A stretch of 64,000 bases of DNA from Vulcanimicrobiota bacterium (GTDB lineage: Bacteria > Vulcanimicrobiota > Vulcanimicrobiia > Vulcanimicrobiales > Vulcanimicrobiaceae). A model generated the notes under the pieces. The model ran no database searches. It was not told the origin of the DNA and saw nothing but the letters and a program-made list of their open reading frames with translations. How positions within the stretch are numbered: the stretch's first letter is position 1; every line of letters starts with the position of its first letter. The stretch covers positions 1 to 64,000 of the forward strand of contig DAHUXH010000002.1 of assembly GCA_027307235.1 (NCBI GenBank), read 5' to 3'. A program made the position numbers and the translations under genes. This document shows positions 51,352 through 60,358 of the stretch, in pieces.

Positions 51352-52369
51352 GCGCCGGATGCACGACCACGCGCGGTTCGTTGTCCGCTCGCGCCTCGAT
51401 CCAGCCGACGACGCGCGCACCCGCGACCGCATCCACCGCTTGCTGCGCCTGCGCGAACGGCACCACCAGCGTATACCCGATCCCCATGTTCAGCGTGCGA
51501 TATCGCTCCTCGTACGAGAGGTTGCCGCGGCGCACGAGTTCTTGCATGATCGGCGGCACGCTCCAGCGTGACTGCTCGAAGATCGCTTTGACCGCCGGCG
51601 GCAGCGTGCGCGGGACGTTTTCGAGCAACCCGCCGCCGGTGATGTGCGCCATCGTCTTCACGCGCGCCGCTTGCTGCATCGCGCGCACGGCATGGTAATA
51701 CGAGGGATGTTCGGCGAGCAGCGCATCGGCATACGTCGCTGCCTCGAAGGGTTGCAGCCACTCTTCGCGCGCGATCAGCGTGCGCGCCAGCGAGTAGCCG
51801 TTGGTGTGCAATCCGACCGCCGGCAAACCGACGATCGCATCACCGGGTTCAACGCTGGCCGGATCGGGAACGTCGCTGGTGTTGACGACGCCGACGATCG
51901 TTCCGGCGAGATCGAAGTGCTCGGGCGCGTACACACCCGGCATCTCCGCGGTCTCGCCGCCGAGCAACGCGCAGTTGTGCGCGCGGCACGCTTCATAACA
52001 TCCGGCCACGATCGCGCCGGCGACGTCGGGATCGAGTTTTCCGACGGCAAGATAATCAAGAAAGAACAACGGCGTGGCGTTGACGACCAGAATGTCATTG
52101 ACGCAATGGTTGACGAGGTCGCGCCCGACGCCGTCGTACCGCTTCAATTCAGCGGCGATGACGATCTTCGTGCCGACGCCGTCGGTCGATGCGGCGAGCG
52201 CCCGCCGCGCGTCGCCCGGCATGCGCATCAGACCGCCGAATCCGCCGATGGCGTCGAGTTGATCGGGGTGCCGCCATCCCGAGAGCACGTGCTTGTAGCG
52301 CTCGACCGCGGCATTGCCGGCCGCGATGTCCACGCCTGCGCGTGCGTATGCGTCGCCCGTGCCGCTCAT
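51344..52369 (-). CDS. purM: Phosphoribosylformylglycinamidine cyclo-ligase (AIR synthetase)
   Basis: 341 residues from ATG 52369; longer readings add an arginine-rich artefact. Signatures: YARAGVDIAAGNAAVERYK, AASTDGVGTKIVIA, DLVNHCVNDILVVNATPLFFLDY, LLGGETAEMPGVY, and HITGGGLLENVPR. It closes the imidazole ring of AIR using ATP. It forms an operon with the GNAT-purN gene; pepA is divergent. Confidence 0.94.
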   Translation of the reverse strand: MSGTGDAYARAGVDIAAGNAAVERYKHVLSGWRHPDQLDAIGGFGGLMRMPGDARRALAASTDGVGTKIVIAAELKRYDGVGRDLVNHCVNDILVVNATPLFFLDYLAVGKLDPDVAGAIVAGCYEACRAHNCALLGGETAEMPGVYAPEHFDLAGTIVGVVNTSDVPDPASVEPGDAIVGLPAVGLHTNGYSLARTLIAREEWLQPFEAATYADALLAEHPSYYHAVRAMQQAARVKTMAHITGGGLLENVPRTLPPAVKAIFEQSRWSVPPIMQELVRRGNLSYEERYRTLNMGIGYTLVVPFAQAQQAVDAVAGARVVGWIEARADNEPRVVVHPARA

Positions 52370-52470
52370 CGAGCCGCCTGCAACTGAACAAGGCTGTCCC
52401 GGCGACGCTTGCGAATATTGACTTTTTCTGACGCCATCGCGTCGTAGTTCATCGTAGCGAAAGGTTTGCC

Positions 52471-54000
52471 ATGCAAGTTCGTGTCGCCCACGACGCACCG
52501 CTTGATGCACGCACAGGAGCCCTCGTCGTTCCCGTCTTTGCCGATGCGCAACTCGATGGTGCGACAAAAGCCGCCGACGAGGCGCTGGGCGGCGCAATCG
52601 CCGACATCGTGCAGTCCGGCGAGATCGCGGGCAAGCCGTACGAGATGGCGCTGGTTCACGCCAAAGACAAGCCCTTCCGCCGCGTGCTGGTCGTCGGACT
52701 TGGCGAGCGCGAGAAATTCGAATCCTTCATGCTGGCGCGCTATGCCGGTGCGGCGGTGCGCTACCTGGGTCGCCGCAACGTGACCGACGTCACTATCGCG
52801 GCGCCGCGCGAGATGTCGGCGAACACGACCGCCGGAGCGTCGTTTCTCGCCGAAGGCGCGATCGCCGCATCGCTCGACACGACCTTGTATCAGGAGAAGC
52901 CCGAGAAGCGCACCGCCGTCGAACGCGTGACGATTCTCTCATCCGGCCTCGATGACGGCGCGGTCGTCCGCGGCGCCGAGCGCGGCATCGTCGTCGGCGA
53001 ATCGGTGAATTTCGCGCGCCGTCTCGCGCTGACGCCGGCGAACGATATGACGCCGGCGCACCTGGCGAACGAAGCCGCGAACGCCGCCCGAGACGCCGGT
53101 TTGTCGATCGACGTGCTCGACGAAGAGCGCGCCCGCGCCGAAGGGATGGGATCGTTTCTCTCAGTCGCGCAAGGCAGCGCGCAACCGCCGAAATTCATCG
53201 TGTTGACCTACACGGGCGACCCGTCGAGCAAAGAACTGCTCGCGCTCGTCGGCAAGGGCATCACGTTCGACACCGGCGGCATCTCGCTCAAACCGCCCGA
53301 GCGCATGGAAGAGATGAAATACGATATGTCGGGCGCGGCCGGCGTCATCGCGGCGATGCGTGCCATCGGCACGCTCAAACCAAAGATCAACGTGGTCGGC
53401 ATCGCCCCGGCGACCGAGAACATGCCGGGCGGGAAAGCGACCAAGCCGGGCGACATCGTCAAAGCAATGAACGGCACGACGATCGAGGTGATCAACACCG
53501 ACGCCGAAGGCCGTCTGATCCTCGCCGACGCGCTCTGCTATGCGCGCAAGCTCGGTGCAACGAAGATCGTCGATACCGCCACGCTGACGGGCGCGTGCGT
53601 CATCGCACTCGGCCACGCCGCTGCCGCCGCCGTTTCAAACGACGACGACTTCGTCCAACGTTTCCTCGGTGCCGCCAAACCGAGCGGTGAACGTTACTGG
53701 CAGATGCCGCTCTACGACGACTACGCCTCGCAGATGAAGAGCGACATCGCCGACCTCAAGAACACCGGCGGACGGCCGGCCGGCGCGCTCACCGCCGCCG
53801 CGTTCCTTAAAAGCTTCGTCGCCGACACGCCGTGGATTCATCTCGACATCGCCGGCACCGCCTACGTGGACAACGAGTCCGCGTGGATCGCGAAGGGGCC
53901 GACCGGAACACCGGTGCGCGCGCTCATCGCCTTTGTCGAATCGCTCGCCGGATCGCCGGTCATCCACACCAACGGTGCAGCGAGGGCCGCTCGGGCCTAA
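52471..54000 (+). CDS. pepA: Leucyl aminopeptidase (M17)
   Basis: 509 residues. An N-terminal macro-like domain precedes the catalytic domain. GKGITFDTGGISLKP carries the metal Lys/Asp, DMSGAAGVIAAM and ENMPGGKATKPGD follow, and the family signature NTDAEGRLILADAL holds metal Asp and Glu. The C-terminal part contains LKNTGGRPAGALTAAAFLK and WIHLDIAGTAY. It removes N-terminal residues from peptides in the cytoplasm, usually as a hexamer with two metals. AAAGG lies before the ATG. panB follows 66 bases later. Confidence 0.94.
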   Translation: MQVRVAHDAPLDARTGALVVPVFADAQLDGATKAADEALGGAIADIVQSGEIAGKPYEMALVHAKDKPFRRVLVVGLGEREKFESFMLARYAGAAVRYLGRRNVTDVTIAAPREMSANTTAGASFLAEGAIAASLDTTLYQEKPEKRTAVERVTILSSGLDDGAVVRGAERGIVVGESVNFARRLALTPANDMTPAHLANEAANAARDAGLSIDVLDEERARAEGMGSFLSVAQGSAQPPKFIVLTYTGDPSSKELLALVGKGITFDTGGISLKPPERMEEMKYDMSGAAGVIAAMRAIGTLKPKINVVGIAPATENMPGGKATKPGDIVKAMNGTTIEVINTDAEGRLILADALCYARKLGATKIVDTATLTGACVIALGHAAAAAVSNDDDFVQRFLGAAKPSGERYWQMPLYDDYASQMKSDIADLKNTGGRPAGALTAAAFLKSFVADTPWIHLDIAGTAYVDNESAWIAKGPTGTPVRALIAFVESLAGSPVIHTNGAARAARA

Positions 54001-54066
54001 GCGTCCTTGCATCGCTCCTCGCGTCTCCCCGTGGGCTTCCCGGGGGGCGCGTGACGCGGCGCCGAA

Positions 54067-54915
54067 GTGCGCAGCGTCGTGGTTATTTCGAACGAACGCC
54101 CGGCCGACGGCGCCGAGGCCCGCCCCTACGAACCGATCAAGGCCGCGACGGTGCGGCGCATCACCGCGAGCGCGATCGCGCGGCGCAAGGGCAAACAGCG
54201 CTTCCCGGTCTGCACGGCCTACGACGCGCCCTTCGGACGCTTCGTCGAAGAGGCCGGCATCGACGTGATCCTGGTGGGCGACAGCGTCGGCAACGTCGTC
54301 CTCGGCTACGACGAGACAACGCCGGTCACCGTCGACGAGATGATCCATCACGCCAAAGCGGTCTCGCGCGGTACCTCGCGCGCGCACGTGATCGTGGATA
54401 TGCCGTTCGGTTCGTATCACGTCAGCGACGAAGATGCCCTGCGCAACGCCATCCGCATGGTTAAAGAAGCCGGCGCGTGCAGCGTGAAGCTCGAGGGCGG
54501 CGTCCATGAGGCCGAGCGCATCAGCGCCTTGACAGCGGCCGGCATTCCGGTCGTCGGGCACATCGGCGTGACGCCGCAGACCGCAGGACTCGGCCCCGGC
54601 TACAAGATGCGCACCAATCGCGAACGCTTGCTCGCCGACGCACGAGCCGTTGAAGCGGCCGGCGCGTTCGCCATCGTGTTGGAGGTCGTCGATCCGCAGA
54701 TCGCAGGCGAGATCACGCAGATGCTGCACATCCCGACCATCGGGATCGGTGCCGGAGCCGCATGCGACGCGCAGGTGCTCGTCATCCACGACCTGCTCGG
54801 CATGTACCCGCATTCACCATCGTTCGCCAAGCGATATGCCGACATCGGGTCGGTCGCGGTAACAGCGCTGCGCGCGTTCGGCGACGACGTGCGCAACGGC
54901 GGATTTCCGTCATAA
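54067..54915 (+). CDS. panB: 3-methyl-2-oxobutanoate hydroxymethyltransferase
   Basis: 282 residues from GTG 54067 (GTG 54079 is also possible). TIM-barrel motifs: VCTAYDAPFGRFVEEAGID, ILVGDSVGNVVLGYDETTPV with metal Asp, VIVDMPFGSYHVS, SVKLEGG, HIGVTPQTAG and the catalytic Glu in FAIVLEVV. It makes ketopantoate from ketoisovalerate and methylene-THF. PanE (24 kb) performs the next step. bluB starts 2 bases after its stop. Confidence 0.94.
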   Translation: MRSVVVISNERPADGAEARPYEPIKAATVRRITASAIARRKGKQRFPVCTAYDAPFGRFVEEAGIDVILVGDSVGNVVLGYDETTPVTVDEMIHHAKAVSRGTSRAHVIVDMPFGSYHVSDEDALRNAIRMVKEAGACSVKLEGGVHEAERISALTAAGIPVVGHIGVTPQTAGLGPGYKMRTNRERLLADARAVEAAGAFAIVLEVVDPQIAGEITQMLHIPTIGIGAGAACDAQVLVIHDLLGMYPHSPSFAKRYADIGSVAVTALRAFGDDVRNGGFPS

Positions 54916-54917
54916 CC

Positions 54918-55556
54918 TTGGCACCCCCGGACTTCGACGAAGCGTTTCGCGAGCGATTGCACGAGTTGTTCGTGTGGCGCCGCGACGTGCATCACTTCCG
55001 CTCGGAGACGGTGCCGGACGAGGTCATCGAGCGTTTAGTGCGGATCGCGTCGCTTGCGCCATCGGTCGGCTTCTCGCAACCCTGGCGCTTCGTGCGTGTC
55101 GACGATCCGGCGCGGCGGAAAAGCGTGATCGATTCATTCGAGCGCGCGAACGCCGACGCGCTCAGCGCCTATGACGGCACCGACGCGCAGAAGTACGCGG
55201 GCCTGAAGCTCGCCGGTCTGCGCGAAGCCCCGGTCCATCTTGCTGTCTACTGCGACCAAGAGACACCGTCGGGGAAGGGTCTTGGCCGGCGAACCATGCC
55301 GGAGACACTCGCCTACTCCGCCGCCAACGCCGTGCTCGCGTTCTGGCTTGCCGCGCGCGCCGAGAACATCGGCGTCGGGTTGGTCTCGATCCTCGAACCC
55401 GCGCTCGTGACGCAGGCGCTCGACGTACCGCCCGCATGGCAACTGATCACCTACCTCTGCGTCGGTTATCCGCAAGAGGTCAACGACCAGCCTGACCTCC
55501 TTCGAGCAGGCTGGGAATCGCGCGACCCCCGCGCCACCACCATCATCCGCCGCTAA
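54918..55556 (+). CDS. bluB: 5,6-dimethylbenzimidazole synthase BluB
   Basis: 212 residues from TTG 54918, right after panB; longer readings run through panB. Nitroreductase-fold family with BluB marks: FVWRRDVHHFRSETVPDE, IASLAPSVGFSQPWRFVRVDD and NIGVGLVSILEP. BluB cleaves reduced FMN with O2 to make the lower ligand of vitamin B12, so the cell likely makes or remodels cobalamin under air. A plain nitroreductase is the main alternative, but the RRDVHHF and SVGFSQPWRF motifs favour BluB. Confidence 0.85.
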   Translation: MAPPDFDEAFRERLHELFVWRRDVHHFRSETVPDEVIERLVRIASLAPSVGFSQPWRFVRVDDPARRKSVIDSFERANADALSAYDGTDAQKYAGLKLAGLREAPVHLAVYCDQETPSGKGLGRRTMPETLAYSAANAVLAFWLAARAENIGVGLVSILEPALVTQALDVPPAWQLITYLCVGYPQEVNDQPDLLRAGWESRDPRATTIIRR

Positions 55557-55565
55557 GCGGACGTT

Positions 55566-56936
55566 TCAGCCGGCGGTTGCGCGGGTTTCGAAATTGGCGG
55601 GTGCGGTGGGGTAGACGCCGGTCAGACAGCCCAGGCACATCTCCTTGCGATCGCGGCCGGTGGCGGCGATCAAGCCGTCAAGACTGAGATAACCGAGCGA
55701 ATCAGCGCCGATGATCGAGCGAATCTCTTCGATCGAATGATTCGCGGCGATCAATTCGGCGTGCGTCGCCATGGCGACGCCGAGCGGACACGGATGCTTG
55801 ATCGGCGGCGAGGTGATGCGCATGTGGACTTCAGTGGCGCCGGCTTCACGAAGCAGTTGCACGATGCGCGGCGTCGTTGTGCCGCGCACGATCGAGTCGT
55901 CGACGACGATGACGCGCTGTCCGCGCAGATTCTCGATCACCGGATTGAATTTCAAATGGACGCCGCGGTCACGCATCGCTTGATCCGGGCTGATGAAGGT
56001 GCGCCCGATGTACCGATTCTTGATCAAGCCCTCGACGAACGGCAACCCGCTGTGCGCCGCATAGCCGATGCCGCCGGGAATCGCCGAATCCGGAACCGCC
56101 ATCACGACGTCCGCGTCGACGGGATGCTCGTGCGCGAGACGCCGCCCCATCGCGTAGCGCGCCATGTAAATCGAGCGTTCGTTGAGCATTGAATCGGGCC
56201 GCGCGAAGTAGACGTACTCAAACATGCACAGCGCCGGATGCGCGTCTGCGACCGGAACGACGACCGACTCGATGCCGTCGCTCGTGATGCGCAAGACTTC
56301 ACCGGGTTCGATCTCCCGCACGTATTTGGCACCGATCGGCGAGAGCGCGCACGACTCCGAGGCGACCGCCCAACCGCCGCCTTCGAGCGCACCCAAACAG
56401 AGCGGCCGCACACCCCACGGATCGCGAAACGCGAACAATGCGTCGCGTGTATTCAAGACGATCGAGTACGCGCCGCGCGCGACCTTCATCGCGCGTACGA
56501 TGCGCTCCAACATCGGCCCGGTGCCTTGCGCGATATATTTCGCCAGAACGTCGGTGTCCGAGGTGGCGTCCAGGCGTGTGCCTGGTTTCAGGAGTCCTTC
56601 GAGTTCCTCGGTGTTGGTGAGATTACCGTTGTGCGCGAGCGCGAACGGGCCGGCGTCGCTCGATTCGAGCAACGGCTGCGCATTGACGACGACTGATGAC
56701 CCGGAGGTCGAATAGCGCGCGTGTCCGATCGCAACATGGCCGTGCAGCGATTCGAGAATCTCTTCATCGAAGATGCCGCTGAGCAGCCCCATCTCTTTGT
56801 GAACGGAAACATGACTGCCGTCGGCGGCGGCGATGCCGCCCGACTCTTGCCCGCGATGCTGCAGCGCGTAGAGCGCAAAATACGTCAGACGAGCCGCGTC
56901 GCGCTCCGGCGAGAAGATTCCGGCGATTCCGCACAT
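55566..56936 (-). CDS. purF: Amidophosphoribosyltransferase
   Basis: 456 residues. The nucleophile Cys2 follows Met directly (MCGIAGIFSPE), so no propeptide. Glutaminase domain: ALQHRGQESGGIAA, GHARYSTSGSS, HNGNLTN. Phosphoribosyltransferase domain: PRPP loop VIVVDDSIVRGTTTPRIV. CLGCLTGVYP near the C-terminus matches the 4Fe-4S ligand region of Bacillus-type PurF. First committed step of purine synthesis. A TAGAAT box (56946-56951) ends 9 bases before the ATG, predicting an almost leaderless mRNA. Confidence 0.95.
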   Translation of the reverse strand: MCGIAGIFSPERDAARLTYFALYALQHRGQESGGIAAADGSHVSVHKEMGLLSGIFDEEILESLHGHVAIGHARYSTSGSSVVVNAQPLLESSDAGPFALAHNGNLTNTEELEGLLKPGTRLDATSDTDVLAKYIAQGTGPMLERIVRAMKVARGAYSIVLNTRDALFAFRDPWGVRPLCLGALEGGGWAVASESCALSPIGAKYVREIEPGEVLRITSDGIESVVVPVADAHPALCMFEYVYFARPDSMLNERSIYMARYAMGRRLAHEHPVDADVVMAVPDSAIPGGIGYAAHSGLPFVEGLIKNRYIGRTFISPDQAMRDRGVHLKFNPVIENLRGQRVIVVDDSIVRGTTTPRIVQLLREAGATEVHMRITSPPIKHPCPLGVAMATHAELIAANHSIEEIRSIIGADSLGYLSLDGLIAATGRDRKEMCLGCLTGVYPTAPANFETRATAG

Positions 56937-56980
56937 CGTAGGTTGATTCTACCAGGCGCACGGGGCAGAGGCCACCACGT

Positions 56981-57649
56981 TTAGTCTCTGCGCCGCTGGT
57001 TGCCCAAGATCTGCAAGATCGCGAGGAAGATGTTGATCGCGTCGAGGTAGATCTGCGTTGCCATCTGCACCGGCGTCAGCCCGTCGCCGCCCGCCCGGAT
57101 GCGCGCAAAATCGATGAGGGTAAGCACCGAGAAGATCGCGAGTGTCGCCCACGAGTAGATCGTCGGCGAGATGAAGTGCAGCCAGATCGAGAGGACGCCG
57201 GCGACGATGAGCCCGAGCAGCGCCAGCATCATGATGCCCTGGAAGCGCCGCAGGTCGAGGCCGGTGGCATAGACCACCGCGCCGAGAACGAACATGCCCA
57301 TGGCGGTGGTCGCCGCCGCGTTCACCACGATCGACGGACCAAAGCCTTGCACGTAGCGGCCGATGATCGGTGAGATGCCGATGCCTTCCAAGAACGCGAA
57401 GGCATAGAACAACGACAGCGACAGCGGCTCGTTGGCGCGCGTCGCGTTGATCGCGATCAGCAATCCGAAGCCGCCGAGCAGCGCGATCAACGCAATCGGC
57501 GAGCCGATGGGGATCGTGGCCTCAAACAGATAGGCGGAGAGCGCTGTGAGCGCCATGCCGAGCGCCGTGATGCCGAGCACTTGCCCGAGCAGCGTTTGAA
57601 CGGGAACCGCCGGAACGAGCGGCCGCGGTGCGGAAAAACGATAAGCCAT
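56981..57649 (-). CDS. Bax inhibitor-1/YccA family membrane protein
   Basis: 222 residues from ATG 57649 with seven hydrophobic segments (for example LGQVLGITALGMALTALSAYLF, MGMFVLGAVVYATGL) and the family segments LSLFYAFAFLEGIGISPI and IYLDAINIFLAILQILG with charged residues in the last helix. Members act as pH-gated ion leak channels or as stress-linked membrane proteins. A hairpin (57661-57687) in the leader overlaps a GGAGG ribosome-site-like sequence. Confidence 0.88.
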   Translation of the reverse strand: MAYRFSAPRPLVPAVPVQTLLGQVLGITALGMALTALSAYLFEATIPIGSPIALIALLGGFGLLIAINATRANEPLSLSLFYAFAFLEGIGISPIIGRYVQGFGPSIVVNAAATTAMGMFVLGAVVYATGLDLRRFQGIMMLALLGLIVAGVLSIWLHFISPTIYSWATLAIFSVLTLIDFARIRAGGDGLTPVQMATQIYLDAINIFLAILQILGNQRRRD

Positions 57650-57660
57650 AGCGTTCTCTA

Positions 57661-57687
57661 GTAACCTCCCTGCGCGAGCGAGGTTAC
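57661..57687. repeat. 8-bp inverted repeat in the BI-1/radical SAM divergent region
   Basis: GTAACCTC (57661-57668) and GAGGTTAC (57680-57687), 11 bases apart. Read as BI-1 leader RNA, the second arm contains GGAGG and the first CCTC, so it could hide the ribosome site; it could also be an operator. Confidence 0.5.
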
Positions 57688-57706
57688 ACGCCGGATGGCA
57701 CGCCCC

Positions 57707-57735
57707 TTGAAATCGAACACACGTTCGCTTATACT
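57707..57735 (+). promoter_or_regulatory. Radical SAM gene promoter, predicted leaderless
   Basis: TTGAAA (57707-57712), 17-base spacer, TATACT (57730-57735), then CACCGGT and ATG at 57743. The predicted start is 0-1 base before the ATG. Confidence 0.7.
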
Positions 57736-57742
57736 CACCGGT

Positions 57743-58717
57743 ATGGCGACCACGGCGGCGATATCGCTGCTCGATCCCGACGCTCTCGGCGCGACGCGGC
57801 GCCTCCCACCCGCCGGACGGCTGCGCCGCGTCGGCCGCATCGACGTGATCGAGGTCGAAGCCAAAAGCATCCTCAATCGCGTCGCCGGCATGCCGTTCGC
57901 CTGGTCGGTAAATCCGTATCGCGGGTGTATTCATGGCTGCGTCTTTTGCTATGCGCGCCGCTCCCATGGCTATCTTGAAGACGACGGTGTCGGGCGCTGG
58001 AGCAGCCGCTTGTATGCCAAAGTCAACGCGGCCGCCGTGTTGCGCGCGGAGCTTGCCAAGCGCACGTGGCGGCGCGAAACGGTCAGCATCGGAACCGTCA
58101 CCGATCCCTATCAGCCCATCGAATCGCGTTACCGCCTCACGCGCGCAATCCTCGAGACGCTGCGCGACGCGGAAACGCCGGTGAGGATCGTCACGCGCTC
58201 GCCGCTGATCGTGCGCGACCTGGACATCCTGCGCGATCTCGCGCAGCGCGCCGGCGCGCACGTTTCGGTGAGCATCGCGACGATGGACGCGGCGCTTGCT
58301 CGTGAGATCGAGCCGACGGTGGCGCCTCCGCTGCGGCGTCTGCAAGCGGTGCGAGCTCTAGCCGGCGCGGGTATCGATGTCAGCGTCGCGCTCGCCCCGA
58401 TCCTTCCCCAGATCACCGATGCGCCCGAGCAGATCGAATCCGTCATCGCGGCCGCGCACGAGGCCGGCGCTCGGCACGTCTGGCATGGCGCGCTGCATCT
58501 GCACGACGTGACGCGCGATGCCTTTTTCCAATTCTTACGAAAGACGCGCCCGCACCTGATCGCGCGCTATGCTCAGCTCTACCGGGGAAAGTACGCCCCT
58601 CGAGCGGTGCGCGACGAAATCGATGCGCGCGTGACCCGGGCACGCGCCGCCCTGCCGAAGCAGCGCGTTGCGCAGATCGCCCCGCGCGGCGACGCGCAAC
58701 TCAGTCTTCTTCTGTAG
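57743..58717 (+). CDS. Radical SAM protein (SPL-like, Rv2578c family)
   Basis: 324 residues from ATG 57743, set by the promoter that ends 7 bases earlier; an earlier ATG at 57695 would precede the promoter. The iron-sulfur motif CIHGCVFC (CxxxCxxC) follows NPYRGC, as in spore photoproduct lyase relatives. VSIGTVTDPYQPIE and VSVSIATMDAALAREIEP continue the barrel, and the C-terminus holds QLYRGKYAP. The family's role is unsettled; DNA repair is suggested by analogy only. It converges on the VOC protein gene, which it overlaps by 17 bases. Confidence 0.85.
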   Translation: MATTAAISLLDPDALGATRRLPPAGRLRRVGRIDVIEVEAKSILNRVAGMPFAWSVNPYRGCIHGCVFCYARRSHGYLEDDGVGRWSSRLYAKVNAAAVLRAELAKRTWRRETVSIGTVTDPYQPIESRYRLTRAILETLRDAETPVRIVTRSPLIVRDLDILRDLAQRAGAHVSVSIATMDAALAREIEPTVAPPLRRLQAVRALAGAGIDVSVALAPILPQITDAPEQIESVIAAAHEAGARHVWHGALHLHDVTRDAFFQFLRKTRPHLIARYAQLYRGKYAPRAVRDEIDARVTRARAALPKQRVAQIAPRGDAQLSLLL

Positions 58718-59075
58718 GTTGAACCAGCAAGAATCCGTTGCCGTCGATATCGTCGAAGGTCGCGAAGTCGCCCCACGGCGCATGCTCGATGTCGCCGATG
58801 GCGACGCCGCGTTCGCGCAGCACGGTATGCGCACGAGGCAGATCGCCCGTGTTCAAGACGACGCCGCGCAACGATCCCGGCTTCATGTGCTCGAACCAGG
58901 TCACCAGCGCGAACGAGGTCGTCGCGCCTGCGTTCGGCGCGATTTGCAGCCAGCGCGCATCGGGTCCCATCGGCTCGTCACGCAGGACCACCCAGTCGAG
59001 CTTCTCAACGAAGAACCGCTTCGCACGCTCTTGATCGGAGACCGGAAGCGAAACGATGGAAATGCTTTCTATCAT
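58701..59075 (-). CDS. VOC/glyoxalase family protein
   Basis: 124 residues from ATG 59075, coupled to purD by a 4-base overlap. Two beta-alpha-beta-beta-beta modules: SISIVSLPVSDQERAKRFFVEK and RGVVLNTGDLPRAHTVLRERGV, ending in FATFDDIDGNGFLLVQP. The final Glu-type metal ligand region matches the family loosely, so it may be a binding protein rather than an enzyme. The substrate is unknown. Confidence 0.8.
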   Translation of the reverse strand: MIESISIVSLPVSDQERAKRFFVEKLDWVVLRDEPMGPDARWLQIAPNAGATTSFALVTWFEHMKPGSLRGVVLNTGDLPRAHTVLRERGVAIGDIEHAPWGDFATFDDIDGNGFLLVQPTEED

Positions 59076-60346
59076 GACAGCCCCCTCGCTATGTCGGTGC
59101 GGTAGGTGAGCGACGTCGCCCCGAAGCGACGGGCAAGGGTGGAAACGGCCTCGTAGACACGAGCGCGCGCGGCGGCGACGTCCTCGCCGAGCGCCGTGAC
59201 CGTCAACACGCGCCCGCCGCTCGCGTTGACGACCGCACCCTCTCTCTGCGTTGTACCCCAAAACGCCGCAATTCCATCGCCGAGCGAGAGATCCACCGGC
59301 AATCCGCGCAGGGGCGTGCTGGTCCGCGGATACTCCGCGGTCGCGAGAACGACGCCCACGCAGGCCTGGGGCGAGAACGAAGCGGCGCTCACGTCGAGCG
59401 CACCGTCGGCGCAACTCTTGAGCAGGGCGGCAAAATCGCCGGTGACGCGCGGCATCAGCACTTGCGTTTCGGGATCGCCGAAACGCGCATTGAACTCGAT
59501 CACGTATGGTCCGGCCTCGGTCCACATCAATCCGCAGTACAACACGCCGACATACGTCTCGCCCTCGGCGAGCAACCCGCGCAACACGGGAGCGAGAATC
59601 GTTTCCCGCACGCGATCGTACAAATTGTCAGGAAAGCCGACGGGCGGTGAGTACGCCCCCATGCCGCCGGTGTTCGGACCGGTGTCGCCGTCGCCGGCGC
59701 GCTTGTAATCGCACGCGGCGGCAATGGGAATCATCGCGCGTCCGTCGCAGAGCGCAAAGACGCTCACTTCACGTCCGTGCAGCCGCTCCTCGAGCAAAAC
59801 GTCCGTACCGCCTCCGGGGATCGCTTTCTGTTCGAACCACTCGCGCAGCACGGCGCGAGCCGCATCGACGTCGTCACAGACGACCACGCCCTTGCCGGCC
59901 GCCAGACCGTCGGCTTTGATCACCACGCCCGGCGACGTCCACTCGTCGAGCACTTTCTCGCCGGCTTCGAGCGAATGGATGATCTGAAACGGCGCGGTCG
60001 GCACGCCGTGGCGCGCCATGAAGCGTTTGGCGAAAATCTTGCTCGACTCCAATCGCCCGCCCGAGCGGTTCGGACCGAACACCGCGATGCCCGCATCGCG
60101 CAGCCGGTCACCGACGCCGGCCGCGATCGCCGTCTCCGGACCGAGCACGACGAGATCGATGGCATGGGCAATACACTGCTGAAGAATCGCCTTGCCGTCG
60201 ATCTGCGGAATATTCCAATTGACGCCGCGCGAGGCCGTTCCCGCGTTGCCGGGCGCTGCGAAGACCGCTTCGCACGAGGGCGATTGCGCGAGTTTCCACG
60301 ACAGCGCGTCTTCACGCGCGCCGTTACCGACGATCAAGATTCTCAT
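59072..60346 (-). CDS. purD: Phosphoribosylamine-glycine ligase
   Basis: 424 residues, ATP-grasp enzyme. RILIVGNGAREDALSWKL opens the N domain; SSKIFAKRFMARHGVPTAPF, VVIKADGLAAGKGVVVC, the signature FNARFGDPETQVLMPR and a C-terminal domain follow. It joins phosphoribosylamine and glycine, the step after PurF. It overlaps the VOC gene and follows guaA by 12 bases, so guaA-purD-VOC may be one transcript. Confidence 0.95.
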   Translation of the reverse strand: MRILIVGNGAREDALSWKLAQSPSCEAVFAAPGNAGTASRGVNWNIPQIDGKAILQQCIAHAIDLVVLGPETAIAAGVGDRLRDAGIAVFGPNRSGGRLESSKIFAKRFMARHGVPTAPFQIIHSLEAGEKVLDEWTSPGVVIKADGLAAGKGVVVCDDVDAARAVLREWFEQKAIPGGGTDVLLEERLHGREVSVFALCDGRAMIPIAAACDYKRAGDGDTGPNTGGMGAYSPPVGFPDNLYDRVRETILAPVLRGLLAEGETYVGVLYCGLMWTEAGPYVIEFNARFGDPETQVLMPRVTGDFAALLKSCADGALDVSAASFSPQACVGVVLATAEYPRTSTPLRGLPVDLSLGDGIAAFWGTTQREGAVVNASGGRVLTVTALGEDVAAARARVYEAVSTLARRFGATSLTYRTDIARGLS

Positions 60347-60358
60347 GGCGCGGCTACG

